This document shows positions 10,095-27,887 of a DNA stretch of 64,000 nucleotides, piece by piece. The stretch's first letter is position 1, and each line of letters opens with the position of its first letter. Under the pieces are notes generated by a model. That model was not told the DNA's origin, ran no database searches, and saw only the letters and a list, made by a program, of their open reading frames with translations. A program made the translations under genes and the position numbers. Origin of the DNA: Halomonas sp. Y3 (lineage in GTDB: Bacteria > Pseudomonadota > Gammaproteobacteria > Pseudomonadales > Halomonadaceae); assembly GCF_024137965.1 (NCBI RefSeq), contig NZ_CP099975.1, positions 3,658,001-3,722,000 of the forward strand, given 5' to 3'.

Positions 10095-10189
10095 GTTGTA
10101 TGGCGCCTCACGGCGCGGCGGCTGCTGCTCATCCAAGCTCTTCGAAAGAGGCGACGAGCGCTGGGCCGCGAGTGTCTAGTGTGGAAATA

Positions 10190-10501
10190 TCAGTCGAGCT
10201 TGATCTGCACGTCCACGCCAGCGGCGAGATCGAGCTTCATCAGGGCATCGACGGTCTTTTCCGTGGGCTCGACGATGTCGAGCACACGCTTGTGGGTACG
10301 AATCTCGTACTGGTCGCGCGCGTCCTTGTTGACGTGCGGCGAGACCAGCACGGTGTACCGCTCGCGATTGGTCGGCAGAGGGATCGGACCACGAACCTGA
10401 GCGCCGGTACGCTTGGCGGTCTCTACGATCTCCGCGGCGGACTGGTCGATCAGGCGATGGTCGAAGGCCTTCAACCGAATGCGAATCTTCTGGTTCTGCA
10501 T
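10190..10501 (-). CDS. rpsJ: 30S ribosomal protein S10
   Basis: S10 is a 30S head protein that in E. coli also acts as NusE, binding NusB at boxA during antitermination. The 103-residue product begins [20 protein letters not shown] and contains [18 protein letters not shown] and [15 protein letters not shown], all diagnostic. It is the first gene of the S10 operon, with a short leader of about 58 nt after a strong promoter. The leader has one small hairpin (10526-10541, stem GACGGC). Confidence 0.98.
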   Translation of the reverse strand: MQNQKIRIRLKAFDHRLIDQSAAEIVETAKRTGAQVRGPIPLPTNRERYTVLVSPHVNKDARDQYEIRTHKRVLDIVEPTEKTVDALMKLDLAAGVDVQIKLD

Positions 10502-10565
10502 TAGCCCTTAACTCCAATGGATCTCGACGGCGCGAGCCGTCTACCCACGCATTCAAAGGATGCGC

Positions 10566-10594
10566 ATTATAGGTGCGCCGCGGAAGAGTGTCAA
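10566..10594 (-). promoter_or_regulatory. Sigma-70 promoter of the S10 operon (consensus -35 and -10)
   Basis: On the minus strand TTGACA (10594-10589) and TATAAT (10571-10566) are separated by exactly 17 nt: both hexamers match the sigma-70 consensus. The predicted start is near 10559, followed by a GC-rich discriminator (GCGCATCC) of the sort found at ppGpp-controlled promoters. The -35 lies in the loop and right arm of an imperfect dyad at 10574-10613 (arms TGCGC..CGCGGA..GAGTG), so hairpin and promoter overlap. Confidence 0.9.
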
Positions 10595-10615
10595 ACACTC
10601 TCCGCGGTGCGCAGA

Positions 10616-10641
10616 AAGGGGGCCCCTGACGGAGCCCCCTT
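10616..10641 (-). terminator. Rho-independent terminator after tuf
   Basis: An 11-bp stem (AAGGGGGCTCC with GGGGCCCCCTT, one G-T pair) and a 4-nt loop lie 22 nt past the tuf stop codon. The downstream T-run is short. It separates the str operon from the S10 operon, which has its own promoter immediately downstream. Confidence 0.75.
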
Positions 10642-10662
10642 CGATCGCCATTCAGCCGAAGC

Positions 10663-11856
<1,194 letters not shown>

Positions 11857-11885
11857 TGCTATAACCTCTTTACGTTAGCTAACGG

Positions 11886-14006
11886 TTAACCGTTTTGGTT
11901 GATGACGGCTTCAACGACGCTGGACGGCGCCTCTTCGTAATCCGCAAACTCCATGACGTAGCTTGCGCGGCCCTGGGTCTGAGAACGCAGATCGGTCGCG
12001 TAACCGAACATCTCAGCCAACGGAACCCGAGCGCGGATGATCTTGCCCATGGAGGAGTCATCCATGCCCGAAACAAGGCCGCGACGGCGGTTCAGGTCGC
12101 CCATGACGTCACCCATGTAGTCCTCGGGGGTCACGACCTCGACCTTCATCACCGGCTCCAGCAGCACGGCCTTGGCCTTCTTGGCACCTTCTTTGATCGC
12201 CATGGAAGAGGCGACCTTGAACGCGGTCTCGTTGGAGTCCACGTCGTGGTAGGAACCATCGTACAGCGTAACCTTGACGTCGATCATCGGGTAGCCCGCG
12301 ATGACACCGTTCTGCAGCTGCTCGTAGGCCCCTTTCTCGACGGCCGGCACGTATTCCTTGGGAACCACGCCGCCGACGATCTCGGAGGCGAATTTGAAGC
12401 TCATCTCTTCATCTTCGCCCTTGTCTTCCTTGGTGAGCGGCTCGATGCGCAGCCAGACGTGGCCGTACTGGCCGCGACCGCCGGACTGGCGCACGAACTT
12501 GCCTTCCTGCTCCACCGTGCCGCGAATGGTCTCGCGGTAGGCCACCTGCGGCTTGCCGATGTTGGCCTCGACCTTGAACTCGCGACGCATGCGGTCGACG
12601 ATGATGTCCAGGTGCAGCTCGCCCATGCCGGAGATGATGGTCTGGCCGGTCTCTTCGTCGGTCTTGACGCGGAAGGAGGGATCCTCCTGGGCCAGCTTGC
12701 CCAGCGCCACGCCCATCTTCTCCTGGTCGGCCTTGGACTTGGGCTCCACGGCCACGGAGATGACGGGGTCCGGAAACTCCATGCGCTCCAGGATGATCTT
12801 GTCTTCCTGGTCGCAAAGGGTATCACCGGTGGTGACGTCCTTCATGCCGATACAGGCGGCGATATCGCCGGCGCGCACTTCCTTGATCTCCTCGCGGGAG
12901 TTGGCGTGCATCTGGACGATACGGCCGACGCGCTCCTTCTTCATCTTCACGGAGTTGAAGACGCTGTCGCCGGACTTCAGCACGCCGGAGTAGACGCGGA
13001 TGAAGGTCAGGGTACCAACGAAGGGGTCGGTGGCGATCTTGAAGGCCAGGGCAGCGAAGGGAGCGTTGTCGTCCGCCTCGCGAGTGGCCACGGTGCCGTC
13101 CTTGTCGTCCAGCTCACCCTCGATGGCCTTGACCTCGGTGGGTGACGGCAGGTACTCGATGACCGCATCCAGCACCGCCTGCACGCCCTTGTTCTTGAAC
13201 GCGGAGCCGCAGGTGACCAGGACGATCTCGTTGTCGAGGGTACGACGACGCAGGCCGGCCTTGATCTCTTCCTTGGTCAGCTCACCGCCTTCCAGGTACT
13301 TGTCCATCAGCTCCTCGGACGCCTCGGCGGCGGCCTCGACCATCTGCTCGCGGTACTCCGCAGCGGTCTCCTGGAGCTCGGCCGGAATATCGACGAGGTC
13401 ATAGGTGGTGCCGAGGTCAGCCTCGTTCCACTTGATGGCCTTCATCTCGATCAGGTCGATGACGCCCTGGAACTCCTCCTCGGTGCCCCAGTTGATCTGG
13501 ATCGGCACGGCGTTGGCGCCCAGGCGATCCTTGAGCTGATCGACGACCATGAAGAAGTCGGCACCGGTGCGGTCCATCTTGTTGACGAACACCATGCGCG
13601 GCACTTCGTACTTGTTGGCCTGACGCCACACGGTCTCGGTCTGCGGCTGAACGCCGGAAGAGCCGCACAGCACCACGACAGCACCGTCGAGAACCCGCAG
13701 GGAGCGCTCCACCTCGATGGTGAAGTCGACGTGCCCAGGGGTGTCGATGATGTTGATGCGGTGCTCATCGAACTGGTGGTTCATGCCCTTCCAGAAGGTG
13801 GTCACGGCAGCGGAGGTGATGGTGATACCCCGCTCCTGCTCCTGCTCCATCCAGTCGGTGGTGGAGGCGCCTTCGTGAGTCTCGCCCAGCTTGTGGTTGA
13901 CACCGGTATAGAACAGCACGCGCTCGGTCGTGGTGGTCTTGCCGGCATCGACGTGTGCGACGATACCCAGGTTGCGGTAGCGGTTTAGTGGAGTCTTGCG
14001 AGCCAC
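11886..14006 (-). CDS. fusA: Elongation factor G
   Basis: EF-G catalyses translocation and, with RRF, ribosome recycling. The 706-residue protein carries [19 protein letters not shown] (G1), DTPGHVDF (G3) and [10 protein letters not shown] (G4) in the GTPase domain, followed by domains II to V; domain IV has the [10 protein letters not shown] loop. Length is close to E. coli EF-G (704). It belongs to the str operon after rpsG (48 nt gap). Confidence 0.99.
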   Translation of the reverse strand: MARKTPLNRYRNLGIVAHVDAGKTTTTERVLFYTGVNHKLGETHEGASTTDWMEQEQERGITITSAAVTTFWKGMNHQFDEHRINIIDTPGHVDFTIEVERSLRVLDGAVVVLCGSSGVQPQTETVWRQANKYEVPRMVFVNKMDRTGADFFMVVDQLKDRLGANAVPIQINWGTEEEFQGVIDLIEMKAIKWNEADLGTTYDLVDIPAELQETAAEYREQMVEAAAEASEELMDKYLEGGELTKEEIKAGLRRRTLDNEIVLVTCGSAFKNKGVQAVLDAVIEYLPSPTEVKAIEGELDDKDGTVATREADDNAPFAALAFKIATDPFVGTLTFIRVYSGVLKSGDSVFNSVKMKKERVGRIVQMHANSREEIKEVRAGDIAACIGMKDVTTGDTLCDQEDKIILERMEFPDPVISVAVEPKSKADQEKMGVALGKLAQEDPSFRVKTDEETGQTIISGMGELHLDIIVDRMRREFKVEANIGKPQVAYRETIRGTVEQEGKFVRQSGGRGQYGHVWLRIEPLTKEDKGEDEEMSFKFASEIVGGVVPKEYVPAVEKGAYEQLQNGVIAGYPMIDVKVTLYDGSYHDVDSNETAFKVASSMAIKEGAKKAKAVLLEPVMKVEVVTPEDYMGDVMGDLNRRRGLVSGMDDSSMGKIIRARVPLAEMFGYATDLRSQTQGRASYVMEFADYEEAPSSVVEAVINQNG

Positions 14007-14054
14007 GGTGGAACTCCCCGTTGGTTGGCGGTGCGATGATTGGCGCTACGCTTA

Positions 14055-14525
14055 TCAGAAGCGATAGTGCGAGAAAGCCTTGTTGGCTTCCGCCATGCGG
14101 TGCACGTCTTCACGCTTCTTGACCGCGGAGCCCTTGCCTTCGGCGGCATCGAGCATCTCGCCTGCGAGGCGCTGCACCATGGTCTTCTCGCCGCGACGAC
14201 GAGCCGCATCCACCAGCCAACGCATGGCCAGCGCCTGACGGCGGGACGGGCGAACCTCGACCGGCACCTGATAGGTCGCACCGCCGACGCGGCGGGACTT
14301 CACCTCGACCATGGGCTGGATGGTTTCCAGCGCCTTGTCGAAGATCTCCAGCGGGTCTTCATTACTGCGCTCGGCAACCCTGTCCAGCGCACCGTAGACG
14401 ATACGCTCAGCTGTGGACTTCTTCCCGCTGACCATCAGGTGGTTCATGAACTTAGCCAGACGCTCGCTTCCGAACTTGGGATCCGGGAGGATCTCGCGCT
14501 TGGCCGCAACTCTTCTTCTAGGCAT
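14055..14525 (-). CDS. rpsG: 30S ribosomal protein S7
   Basis: S7 nucleates assembly of the 30S head. The 156-residue protein begins [20 protein letters not shown] and includes [21 protein letters not shown] and the signature [20 protein letters not shown]. The 131-nt spacer between rpsL and rpsG is where S7 binds str mRNA in E. coli. A counterpart is plausible here, but I could not draw a convincing common fold by eye. Confidence 0.98.
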   Translation of the reverse strand: MPRRRVAAKREILPDPKFGSERLAKFMNHLMVSGKKSTAERIVYGALDRVAERSNEDPLEIFDKALETIQPMVEVKSRRVGGATYQVPVEVRPSRRQALAMRWLVDAARRRGEKTMVQRLAGEMLDAAEGKGSAVKKREDVHRMAEANKAFSHYRF

Positions 14526-14656
14526 GATAAGCCCTCTGTTGAAGGGTCCTTCAGGTAAACCCGAGACTCCCGCACGCTCGACTCGAACCCGCGACGCTCG
14601 ACCTTACTCTTATCAGACCGATATCAATTCTGGATGAATGCGTGTACCGAGACCTA

Positions 14657-15031
14657 TCAGGCCTTGGGACGCTTGGCGCCGTACTTGGAACGGCCCTGCT
14701 TACGGTTCTGCACGCCGGAGGTGTCCAGGGCGCCACGCACGGTGTGGTAGCGAACACCGGGAAGGTCCTTGACGCGGCCGCCGCGGATCAGGACCACGGA
14801 GTGCTCCTGCAGGTTGTGGCCTTCACCACCGATGTAGGACGAGACCTCGAAACCGTTGGTCAGGCGCACACGGCAGACCTTACGCAGGGCCGAGTTCGGC
14901 TTCTTCGGGGTGGTGGTGTAGACGCGGGTGCAGACGCCGCGCTTCTGCGGACAGGCCTGCAGCGCCGGCACGTCGCTCTTGCTGACGGGGCGCTTGCGCG
15001 GCTTGCGCACGAGCTGATTAATCGTTGCCAT
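14657..15031 (-). CDS. rpsL: 30S ribosomal protein S12
   Basis: S12 forms part of the decoding site and is the streptomycin-resistance protein. The 124-residue product begins [20 protein letters not shown]. The loops [20 protein letters not shown] (residues 39-58) and [17 protein letters not shown] (near residues 84-100) carry the lysines equivalent to K43 and K88, both wild type here. It opens the str operon. Confidence 0.98.
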   Translation of the reverse strand: MATINQLVRKPRKRPVSKSDVPALQACPQKRGVCTRVYTTTPKKPNSALRKVCRVRLTNGFEVSSYIGGEGHNLQEHSVVLIRGGRVKDLPGVRYHTVRGALDTSGVQNRKQGRSKYGAKRPKA

Positions 15032-15111
15032 GGGTAGTAGCTGACTCCAATGGGTTGCCTTGGCCTTTTCCAGGGGTGCGGGCGTACCCGCCCCACTGTT
15101 AAAGGCTGCGC

Positions 15112-15141
15112 ATTCTAATGGCTGACACCGGCTGCCGTCAA
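15112..15141 (-). promoter_or_regulatory. Sigma-70 promoter of the str operon
   Basis: TTGACG (15141-15136) and TAGAAT (15117-15112) on the minus strand are 18 nt apart. The sequence after the -10 is GCGCAGCC, nearly the same GC-rich discriminator as at the S10 promoter. The -35 overlaps the T-run of the rpoC terminator, so termination of one operon and initiation of the next share the same bases. Confidence 0.75.
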
Positions 15142-15178
15142 GAGCGGCGGCCCTCCCCCGCGGGGAAAGCCGCCGCGC
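15142..15178 (-). terminator. Rho-independent terminator after rpoC
   Basis: Arms GCGGCGGC and GCCGCCGC flank an inner C-rich/G-rich extension, followed by TCTTG. It lies 14 nt past the rpoC stop and directly abuts the -35 of the str promoter. Confidence 0.8.
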
Positions 15179-15191
15179 CTAAGCGCTCGGG

Positions 15192-19412
<4,221 letters not shown>

Positions 19413-19442
19413 GGGGTCGGCTCCGCTGCGGAGTTGTCATGG

Positions 19443-19465
19443 GCGGGGGCGACTTGCGCCCCCGC
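19443..19465 (-). other. Hairpin in the rpoB-rpoC spacer
   Basis: A perfect 8-bp stem (GCGGGGGC/GCCCCCGC) with a 7-nt loop lies between the rpoB stop and the rpoC start. There is no T-run, so it is more likely an mRNA processing or stability element than a terminator. Confidence 0.5.
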
Positions 19466-19495
19466 GGACCGTCATTCTGTGAAGCGTCGGCCGCC

Positions 19496-23575
<4,080 letters not shown>

Positions 23576-23735
23576 CTGTATTCCCCAGCTTGTTCACCAT
23601 GGGTGACCGATGCGTGGTCGGCGCCACCCGACGGGAGCGGCTCCGTCAGGCGATGAAGGCAAGCGCCGTGGGGTCGCTCGCCTTCGGAATTCGGCTGGCG
23701 TTTCTGCGGCTCTGCGCAGAGGCCAGTGACAACAG

Positions 23736-23769
23736 AAAAAGGCCGGCAGCGGGTGTCCCGCCACCAGCC
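23736..23769 (-). terminator. Attenuator between rplL and rpoB
   Basis: A 13-bp stem, GGCTGGTGGCGGG with CCCGCTGCCGGCC (allowing G-U pairs), has a 3-nt loop and is followed by TTTTTCTGTT. It lies 42 nt past the rplL stop, within a 235-nt gene-free gap. A partial terminator at this position is established in E. coli, where it lowers rpoBC relative to rplJL expression. Confidence 0.85.
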
Positions 23770-23810
23770 GTGGAAGCTTACGCAGCGCGTGAAGCCATGG
23801 AGCCCAAGTC

Positions 23811-24182
23811 TTACTTGAGTTCCACGCCTGCGCCGGCTTCTTCCAGCTTGGCCTTGGCCGCTTCTGCGTCTTCCTTGGACATGGCTTCCTTGATGGTCGC
23901 CGGCGCGCCGTCGACGGCACCCTTGGCTTCCTTCAGGCCCAGGCCAGTGATCTCGCGGACCACCTTGATGACGTTGACCTTCTTGTCACCGGCGCTGGTC
24001 AGCACCAGGTCGAACTCGGTCTGCTCTTCGGCAGCGGCTTCAGCGCCGGCAGCCGGGCCGGCCATCACGGCGGCGGCAGCAGAGACGCCGAACTTCTCTT
24101 CCATCGCTTCGATCAGCTCGACCACTTCCATGACGGACATGTCGGCGACGGCGTTGATGATGTCTTCTTTGGTCAGTGCCAT
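23811..24182 (-). CDS. rplL: 50S ribosomal protein L7/L12
   Basis: L7/L12 forms the flexible stalk that recruits translational GTPases. The ATG at 24182 gives a 123-residue acidic protein ([20 protein letters not shown]) with an Ala/Gly/Glu-rich hinge near residues 38-52 and the C-terminal domain containing [20 protein letters not shown]. An ATG two codons upstream is in frame but gives an atypical N-terminus. Confidence 0.97.
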   Translation of the reverse strand: MALTKEDIINAVADMSVMEVVELIEAMEEKFGVSAAAAVMAGPAAGAEAAAEEQTEFDLVLTSAGDKKVNVIKVVREITGLGLKEAKGAVDGAPATIKEAMSKEDAEAAKAKLEEAGAGVELK

Positions 24183-24271
24183 TGTCACAATTCCTAACTT
24201 TGCGGGAGTCGCGGTAGCCCGTCGACTCGGGATTCAATGTTCGATTCAGGCGGCCAGCAGGAGTTCGCCGA

Positions 24272-24778
24272 TCAGGCGGCTTCTTCTTCCTGCTTCTGGT
24301 CGCGCAGGGCGGCCAGGGTACGGACCAGCTTGCCGGCAGACGCTTCCTTCATGACGGACATCAGCTTGGCGATGGCCTCGTCGTAGGTCGGCAGGGTCGC
24401 CAGGCGGTCGATATCGGCAGCCGGGATCAGCTCGCCTTCGTAGGCCAGCGCCTTGACTTCGAAGTCCTTCTCTGTCTTGGCGAACTCCTTGAACAGACGG
24501 GCGGCAGCGCCCGGGTGCTCGGTGGAGAAGGCCAGCAGGGTCGGACCCACGAAGCTCTCGTTCAGACACTCCCACTGAGTGCCTTCGAGGGCGCGGCGTG
24601 CCAGGGTGTTGCGAACAACACGCAGCTGGACGCCATTCTCGCGGGCCTGCTTGCGCAGGTCGGTCATCTTGCTGACCGTGACGCCACGAGAATCGGCAAC
24701 TACGACGGAGAGCGCATCCTTGGCCGCTTCACTGACCTCGGCAACAATCGCCTTCTTGCCTTCGAGTGCTAGTGGCAC
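24272..24778 (-). CDS. rplJ: 50S ribosomal protein L10
   Basis: L10 anchors the L7/L12 dimers to the ribosome and represses its own mRNA. The GTG at 24778 was chosen: it yields a 168-residue protein whose start ([20 protein letters not shown]) aligns with other L10s and has GGAG about 8 nt upstream. The longer in-frame extension shows no family likeness. MRVVRNTL-like element [15 protein letters not shown] and [20 protein letters not shown] are diagnostic. Confidence 0.95.
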   Translation of the reverse strand: MPLALEGKKAIVAEVSEAAKDALSVVVADSRGVTVSKMTDLRKQARENGVQLRVVRNTLARRALEGTQWECLNESFVGPTLLAFSTEHPGAAARLFKEFAKTEKDFEVKALAYEGELIPAADIDRLATLPTYDEAIAKLMSVMKEASAGKLVRTLAALRDQKQEEEAA

Positions 24779-24918
24779 AGTGATCACTCCTTCGTGCCGG
24801 AACCTCGCAATGAGGATTCCGGTGGTTACCATCTCCTCCGCGCCTGCCCGGGGACAGGGCGGAGGTCCTGGGTGATGGTGCTCACCAGAAGCCTGGCGGC
24901 CACACCATCTGCGCAGGC

Positions 24919-25020
24919 CATCCCGGAGGGATGATTAAGCCGCCCTTCACGAGGAGGGGCGGCACCTGCGGTCTTTGACGGTGCCCCGCCGGCGAGTCAT
25001 GACTCGACACGGGGACCGCA
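24919..25020 (-). promoter_or_regulatory. Folded leader of rplJ (candidate L10 autoregulatory leader)
   Basis: The 273 nt between rplA and rplJ contain several inverted repeats: TGCGGTC/GACCGCA closing 24967-25020 around an inner GAGTCATGACTC palindrome, GCCGCCC/GGGCGGC at 24939-24963, and CATCCC/GGGATG at 24919-24933. L10-L7/L12 binding to a leader in this position is established in E. coli. I infer the same role from position and folding; no clear sigma-70 promoter was found in the gap. Confidence 0.5.
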
Positions 25021-25051
25021 AAGTTCTTGCAATCGTTCGACCGCTGCCCGA

Positions 25052-25744
25052 TCAGACCAGGGCAGAGTGGTCGAGGGTCAGACCCGGGCCCATGGTAGTG
25101 GACAGGGTGACCTTCTTGAAGTAGATGCCCTTGGAGGCGCTCGGCTTCAGGCGCTTCAGGTCGGCGATCAGCGCCTCCAGGTTGCCCTGGATGGCGGCAG
25201 CATCGAAGTCGACCTTGCCAAGGGTGGTGTGGATGATGCCGTTCTTGTCGGTACGGAAGCGCACCTGACCGGCCTTGGCGTTCTTGACCGCAGTGGCCAC
25301 GTCCGGGGTCACGGTGCCGACCTTGGGGTTCGGCATCAGGCCGCGCGGGCCGAGAATCTGGCCCAGCTGGCCGACGACGCGCATGGCGTCCGGCGAGGCG
25401 ATGACCACGTCGAAGTCGAGCTGGCCCTTCTTGACCTGCTCGGCCAGGTCTTCCATGCCGACGATATCGGCACCGGCTTCCTTGGCCGCATCGGCATTGG
25501 CACCCTGGGTAAAGACGGCAACGCGCACGTCTTTGCCGGTACCGTTGGGCATCACGGTTGCGCCGCGAACCACCTGGTCGGATTTACGCGGATCGACGCC
25601 CAGGTTGATGGCGACGTCCAGCGACTCCTTGAACTTGACGGTGGAGAGCTCGGCGAGCAGCGCCACGGCCTCTTCCAGGGAGTAGGCCTTGGTCGGATCG
25701 ACCTTCTCACGAATCAGTTTTGCACGCTTGGTCAGCTTGGCCAT
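25052..25744 (-). CDS. rplA: 50S ribosomal protein L1
   Basis: L1 forms the mobile stalk at the E site and represses translation of the L11 operon. The 230-residue product begins [20 protein letters not shown] and has the conserved central block [16 protein letters not shown] (residues about 126-141). It lies 2 nt after rplK, so the two are translated together. Its likely mRNA target lies upstream of rplK. Confidence 0.98.
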   Translation of the reverse strand: MAKLTKRAKLIREKVDPTKAYSLEEAVALLAELSTVKFKESLDVAINLGVDPRKSDQVVRGATVMPNGTGKDVRVAVFTQGANADAAKEAGADIVGMEDLAEQVKKGQLDFDVVIASPDAMRVVGQLGQILGPRGLMPNPKVGTVTPDVATAVKNAKAGQVRFRTDKNGIIHTTLGKVDFDAAAIQGNLEALIADLKRLKPSASKGIYFKKVTLSTTMGPGLTLDHSALV

Positions 25745-25746
25745 GA

Positions 25747-26178
25747 TCAGAGACCCTCCACGTTCAGGCCCATGCTGCGGGCGCTACCGGCAATGGTACG
25801 CACAGCGGCGTCGAGATCGGCAGCCGTCAGATCCGGCTCCTTGGTCTTGGCGATCTCTTCGAGCTGCTCGCGGGTCACGGTGCCAACCTTCTTCTTGTTC
25901 GGCTCACCGGAGCCGGACTTGATGCCAGCGGCCTTCTTCAGCAGGACCGCGGCGGGCGGGGTCTTGGTGACGAAGGTGAAGCTGCGGTCGGAATAGACGG
26001 TAATCACCACGGGAGTGGGCAGACCCGGCTCGATCTCCTGGGTCGCGGCGTTGAACGCCTTGCAGAACTCCATGATGTTCACGCCGTGCTGACCCAGGGC
26101 GGGGCCGACGGGGGGACTCGGGTTGGCTTTGCCAGCTGCGACCTGCAGCTTGATGTAAGCCTGTACTTTCTTGGCCAT
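25747..26178 (-). CDS. rplK: 50S ribosomal protein L11
   Basis: L11 binds the GTPase centre of 23S rRNA and is required for RelA activation. The 143-residue product begins [20 protein letters not shown] and contains the proline pair of [20 protein letters not shown] and the C-terminal RNA-binding domain ending [14 protein letters not shown]. Confidence 0.98.
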   Translation of the reverse strand: MAKKVQAYIKLQVAAGKANPSPPVGPALGQHGVNIMEFCKAFNAATQEIEPGLPTPVVITVYSDRSFTFVTKTPPAAVLLKKAAGIKSGSGEPNKKKVGTVTREQLEEIAKTKEPDLTAADLDAAVRTIAGSARSMGLNVEGL

Positions 26179-26192
26179 ATTGGACTCCAGTT

Positions 26193-26218
26193 GGGTAGTA
26201 GCGCCTTGCGGCTCCCCG
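26193..26218 (-). promoter_or_regulatory. Candidate L1 translational operator before rplK
   Basis: On the RNA the segment reads GGGGAGCC-GCAA-GGC followed by GCTACTACCC: a GCC/GGC hairpin with a GCAA loop, an asymmetric internal loop and an outer GGG/CCC stem. It resembles the L1-binding part of 23S helix 76-77 (GGAGCC ... TACCANCC in the local 23S). L1 repression of the L11 operon through such a mimic is established in E. coli. The site lies 15-40 nt upstream of rplK. Confidence 0.65.
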
Positions 26219-26268
26219 GTGATGCGGCCGCCTCAGCGACCGCCTTGCAGATGACAGGACGAGAAGGG

Positions 26269-26802
26269 TTACTCCTTCTCGACCTGTGCGAATTCCAGCT
26301 CGACAGGAGTGGCACGACCGAAGATCAGCACGCTGACCTGGAGGCGACTCTTGTCGTAGTTGACCTCTTCCACCACGCCGTTGAAGTCGGCGAAGGGGCC
26401 ATCGATGACGCGAACGGACTGGCCCGGCTCGAACAGCGTCTTGGGGCGGGGCTTGTCGGTGCCGTCCTGGACGCGGCGCAGGATAGCGTCCGCTTCCTTC
26501 TGGGTGATCGCGGCCGGCTTCTCCTTGGTACCACCGATGAACCCCATCACGCGGGGTGTCTCGTTGACCAGGTGCCAGGTCTCGTCATCCATCTCCATCT
26601 CGACCAGCACATAGCCGGGATAGAACTTGCGCTCACTCTTGCGGCGCTTGCCGTCACGCATCTCGACGACTTCTTCGGTCGGCACCAGGATCTCGCCGAA
26701 GCGATCCTCCATGCCATACATCTTCACGCGCTCCTTGAGGGAGCGCATGACATGCTTCTCGAAGCCGGAGTAGGCGTGCACGACGTACCAACGCTTGGAC
26801 AT
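26269..26802 (-). CDS. nusG: Transcription termination/antitermination protein NusG
   Basis: NusG travels with RNA polymerase, suppresses pausing and links it to Rho or to the ribosome through S10. The ATG at 26802 gives 177 residues starting [20 protein letters not shown], with the NGN domain ([20 protein letters not shown]) and a C-terminal KOW domain ([20 protein letters not shown]). The longer open frame upstream lies out of frame over secE and is not coding. Confidence 0.97.
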   Translation of the reverse strand: MSKRWYVVHAYSGFEKHVMRSLKERVKMYGMEDRFGEILVPTEEVVEMRDGKRRKSERKFYPGYVLVEMEMDDETWHLVNETPRVMGFIGGTKEKPAAITQKEADAILRRVQDGTDKPRPKTLFEPGQSVRVIDGPFADFNGVVEEVNYDKSRLQVSVLIFGRATPVELEFAQVEKE

Positions 26803-26810
26803 GAGGGCTC

Positions 26811-27179
26811 CTAACCAATGACGCCGGACATCGCCCAGCCAAGAAGAGTGTCGATCAGCCACAGCATCAGACCCACGACCAGCACGGCCACCAGCACGAT
26901 GCCGGTGGTCTGTACGGTCTCGGGGCGGGTCGGCCAGACCACGCGCTGAATTTCCTTCTTGGCGGCGCGGGCCAGCTCGGCCAGCTCGCGGCCCTTGGCG
27001 GTGGTCAGGGCCACCACGCCGGCCAGCGCGCACAGCACAACGACGCCCAGCACACGGTAGAGCAGGGCCTGATCGGCGAACCAGGTATTGCCGACGACGG
27101 CCAGAACCAGCAGAGTGACGACAACCGCCCACTTGAGCCCGTCGTGGCGCGACTCCTGCACCTCGGCGTTATGTTTCAT
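26811..27179 (-). CDS. secE: Protein translocase subunit SecE
   Basis: SecE clamps SecY in the Sec translocon. The ATG at 27179 gives 122 residues with three predicted membrane spans (about 17-35, 40-58 and 92-113) as in E. coli. The conserved amphipathic segment [20 protein letters not shown] precedes the last span and is the family signature. nusG follows after 8 nt; tRNA-Trp precedes it by 71 nt and is probably cotranscribed. Confidence 0.96.
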   Translation of the reverse strand: MKHNAEVQESRHDGLKWAVVVTLLVLAVVGNTWFADQALLYRVLGVVVLCALAGVVALTTAKGRELAELARAAKKEIQRVVWPTRPETVQTTGIVLVAVLVVGLMLWLIDTLLGWAMSGVIG

Positions 27180-27250
27180 GGAACGAGACTCCTCAGGGCG
27201 CGGCAATCGAAACGTGAAAACATCTGGGGACTCGCCAGCCTGGGGAAGAC

Positions 27251-27326
<76 letters not shown>

Positions 27327-27377
27327 GTATCTGCCTTGCGACCACCCTTTGCAGGCGGCTTCATAACAGCGGGCGCC

Positions 27378-27406
27378 ATGTTAGCGAATCGAGCTCCGCC
27401 TGGCAA
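27378..27406 (-). promoter_or_regulatory. Sigma-70 promoter for tRNA-Trp-secE-nusG
   Basis: TTGCCA (27406-27401) and TAACAT (27383-27378) on the minus strand are 17 nt apart, with GC-rich GGCGCCCG after the -10. It is the only promoter-like sequence between the tRNA-Thr terminator and tRNA-Trp. Confidence 0.7.
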
Positions 27407-27437
27407 CCCCTTTCCGCACAATCGCTGCCGGAAAGAG

Positions 27438-27463
27438 AAAAGGCGAGCCTTAGCTCGCCTTTT
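27438..27463 (-). terminator. Rho-independent terminator after tRNA-Thr
   Basis: A perfect 11-bp stem AAAAGGCGAGC/GCTCGCCTTTT with loop TAAG ends the tRNA-Tyr-Gly-Thr transcript five nt past tRNA-Thr. Confidence 0.9.
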
Positions 27464-27468
27464 CAATG

Positions 27469-27543
27469 TGGAGCTCATGGACGGATTTGAACCGTCGACC
27501 TCACCCTTACCAAGGGTGTGCTCTACCCCTGAGCTACATGAGC
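27469..27543 (-). tRNA. tRNA-Thr (anticodon GGT)
   Basis: The 75-nt cloverleaf has acceptor GCTCATG/CATGAGC, anticodon loop TTGGTAA, T-loop GTTCAAA and encoded CCA. It is the last tRNA of the Tyr-Gly-Thr operon and is followed by a terminator where many gammaproteobacteria have tufB. Confidence 0.98.
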
Positions 27544-27566
27544 ATAACCTTTGCATCGCGAGATGC

Positions 27567-27640
<74 letters not shown>

Positions 27641-27685
27641 CTACCCACTCTTGCTACCTGACCCCAGACGGGATCTGGCGAAATC

Positions 27686-27769
<84 letters not shown>

Positions 27770-27781
27770 AACTGGTGGCAC

Positions 27782-27809
27782 ATCTTACCACCTCACTCCT
27801 CGGTGTCAA
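27782..27809 (-). promoter_or_regulatory. Sigma-70 promoter of the tRNA-Tyr-Gly-Thr operon
   Basis: TTGACA (27809-27804) and TAAGAT (27787-27782) on the minus strand are separated by 16 nt, and the discriminator is GTGCCACC. The start site would lie within about 10 nt of the tRNA-Tyr 5' end. Confidence 0.75.
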
Positions 27810-27887
27810 GATGCTGTTTTCTCAGCTTTCTCGACAAGGAAGCTTGGACAGCGCCCTTCGCTTCCCCTTGGAACGCGGCGCATTGTG

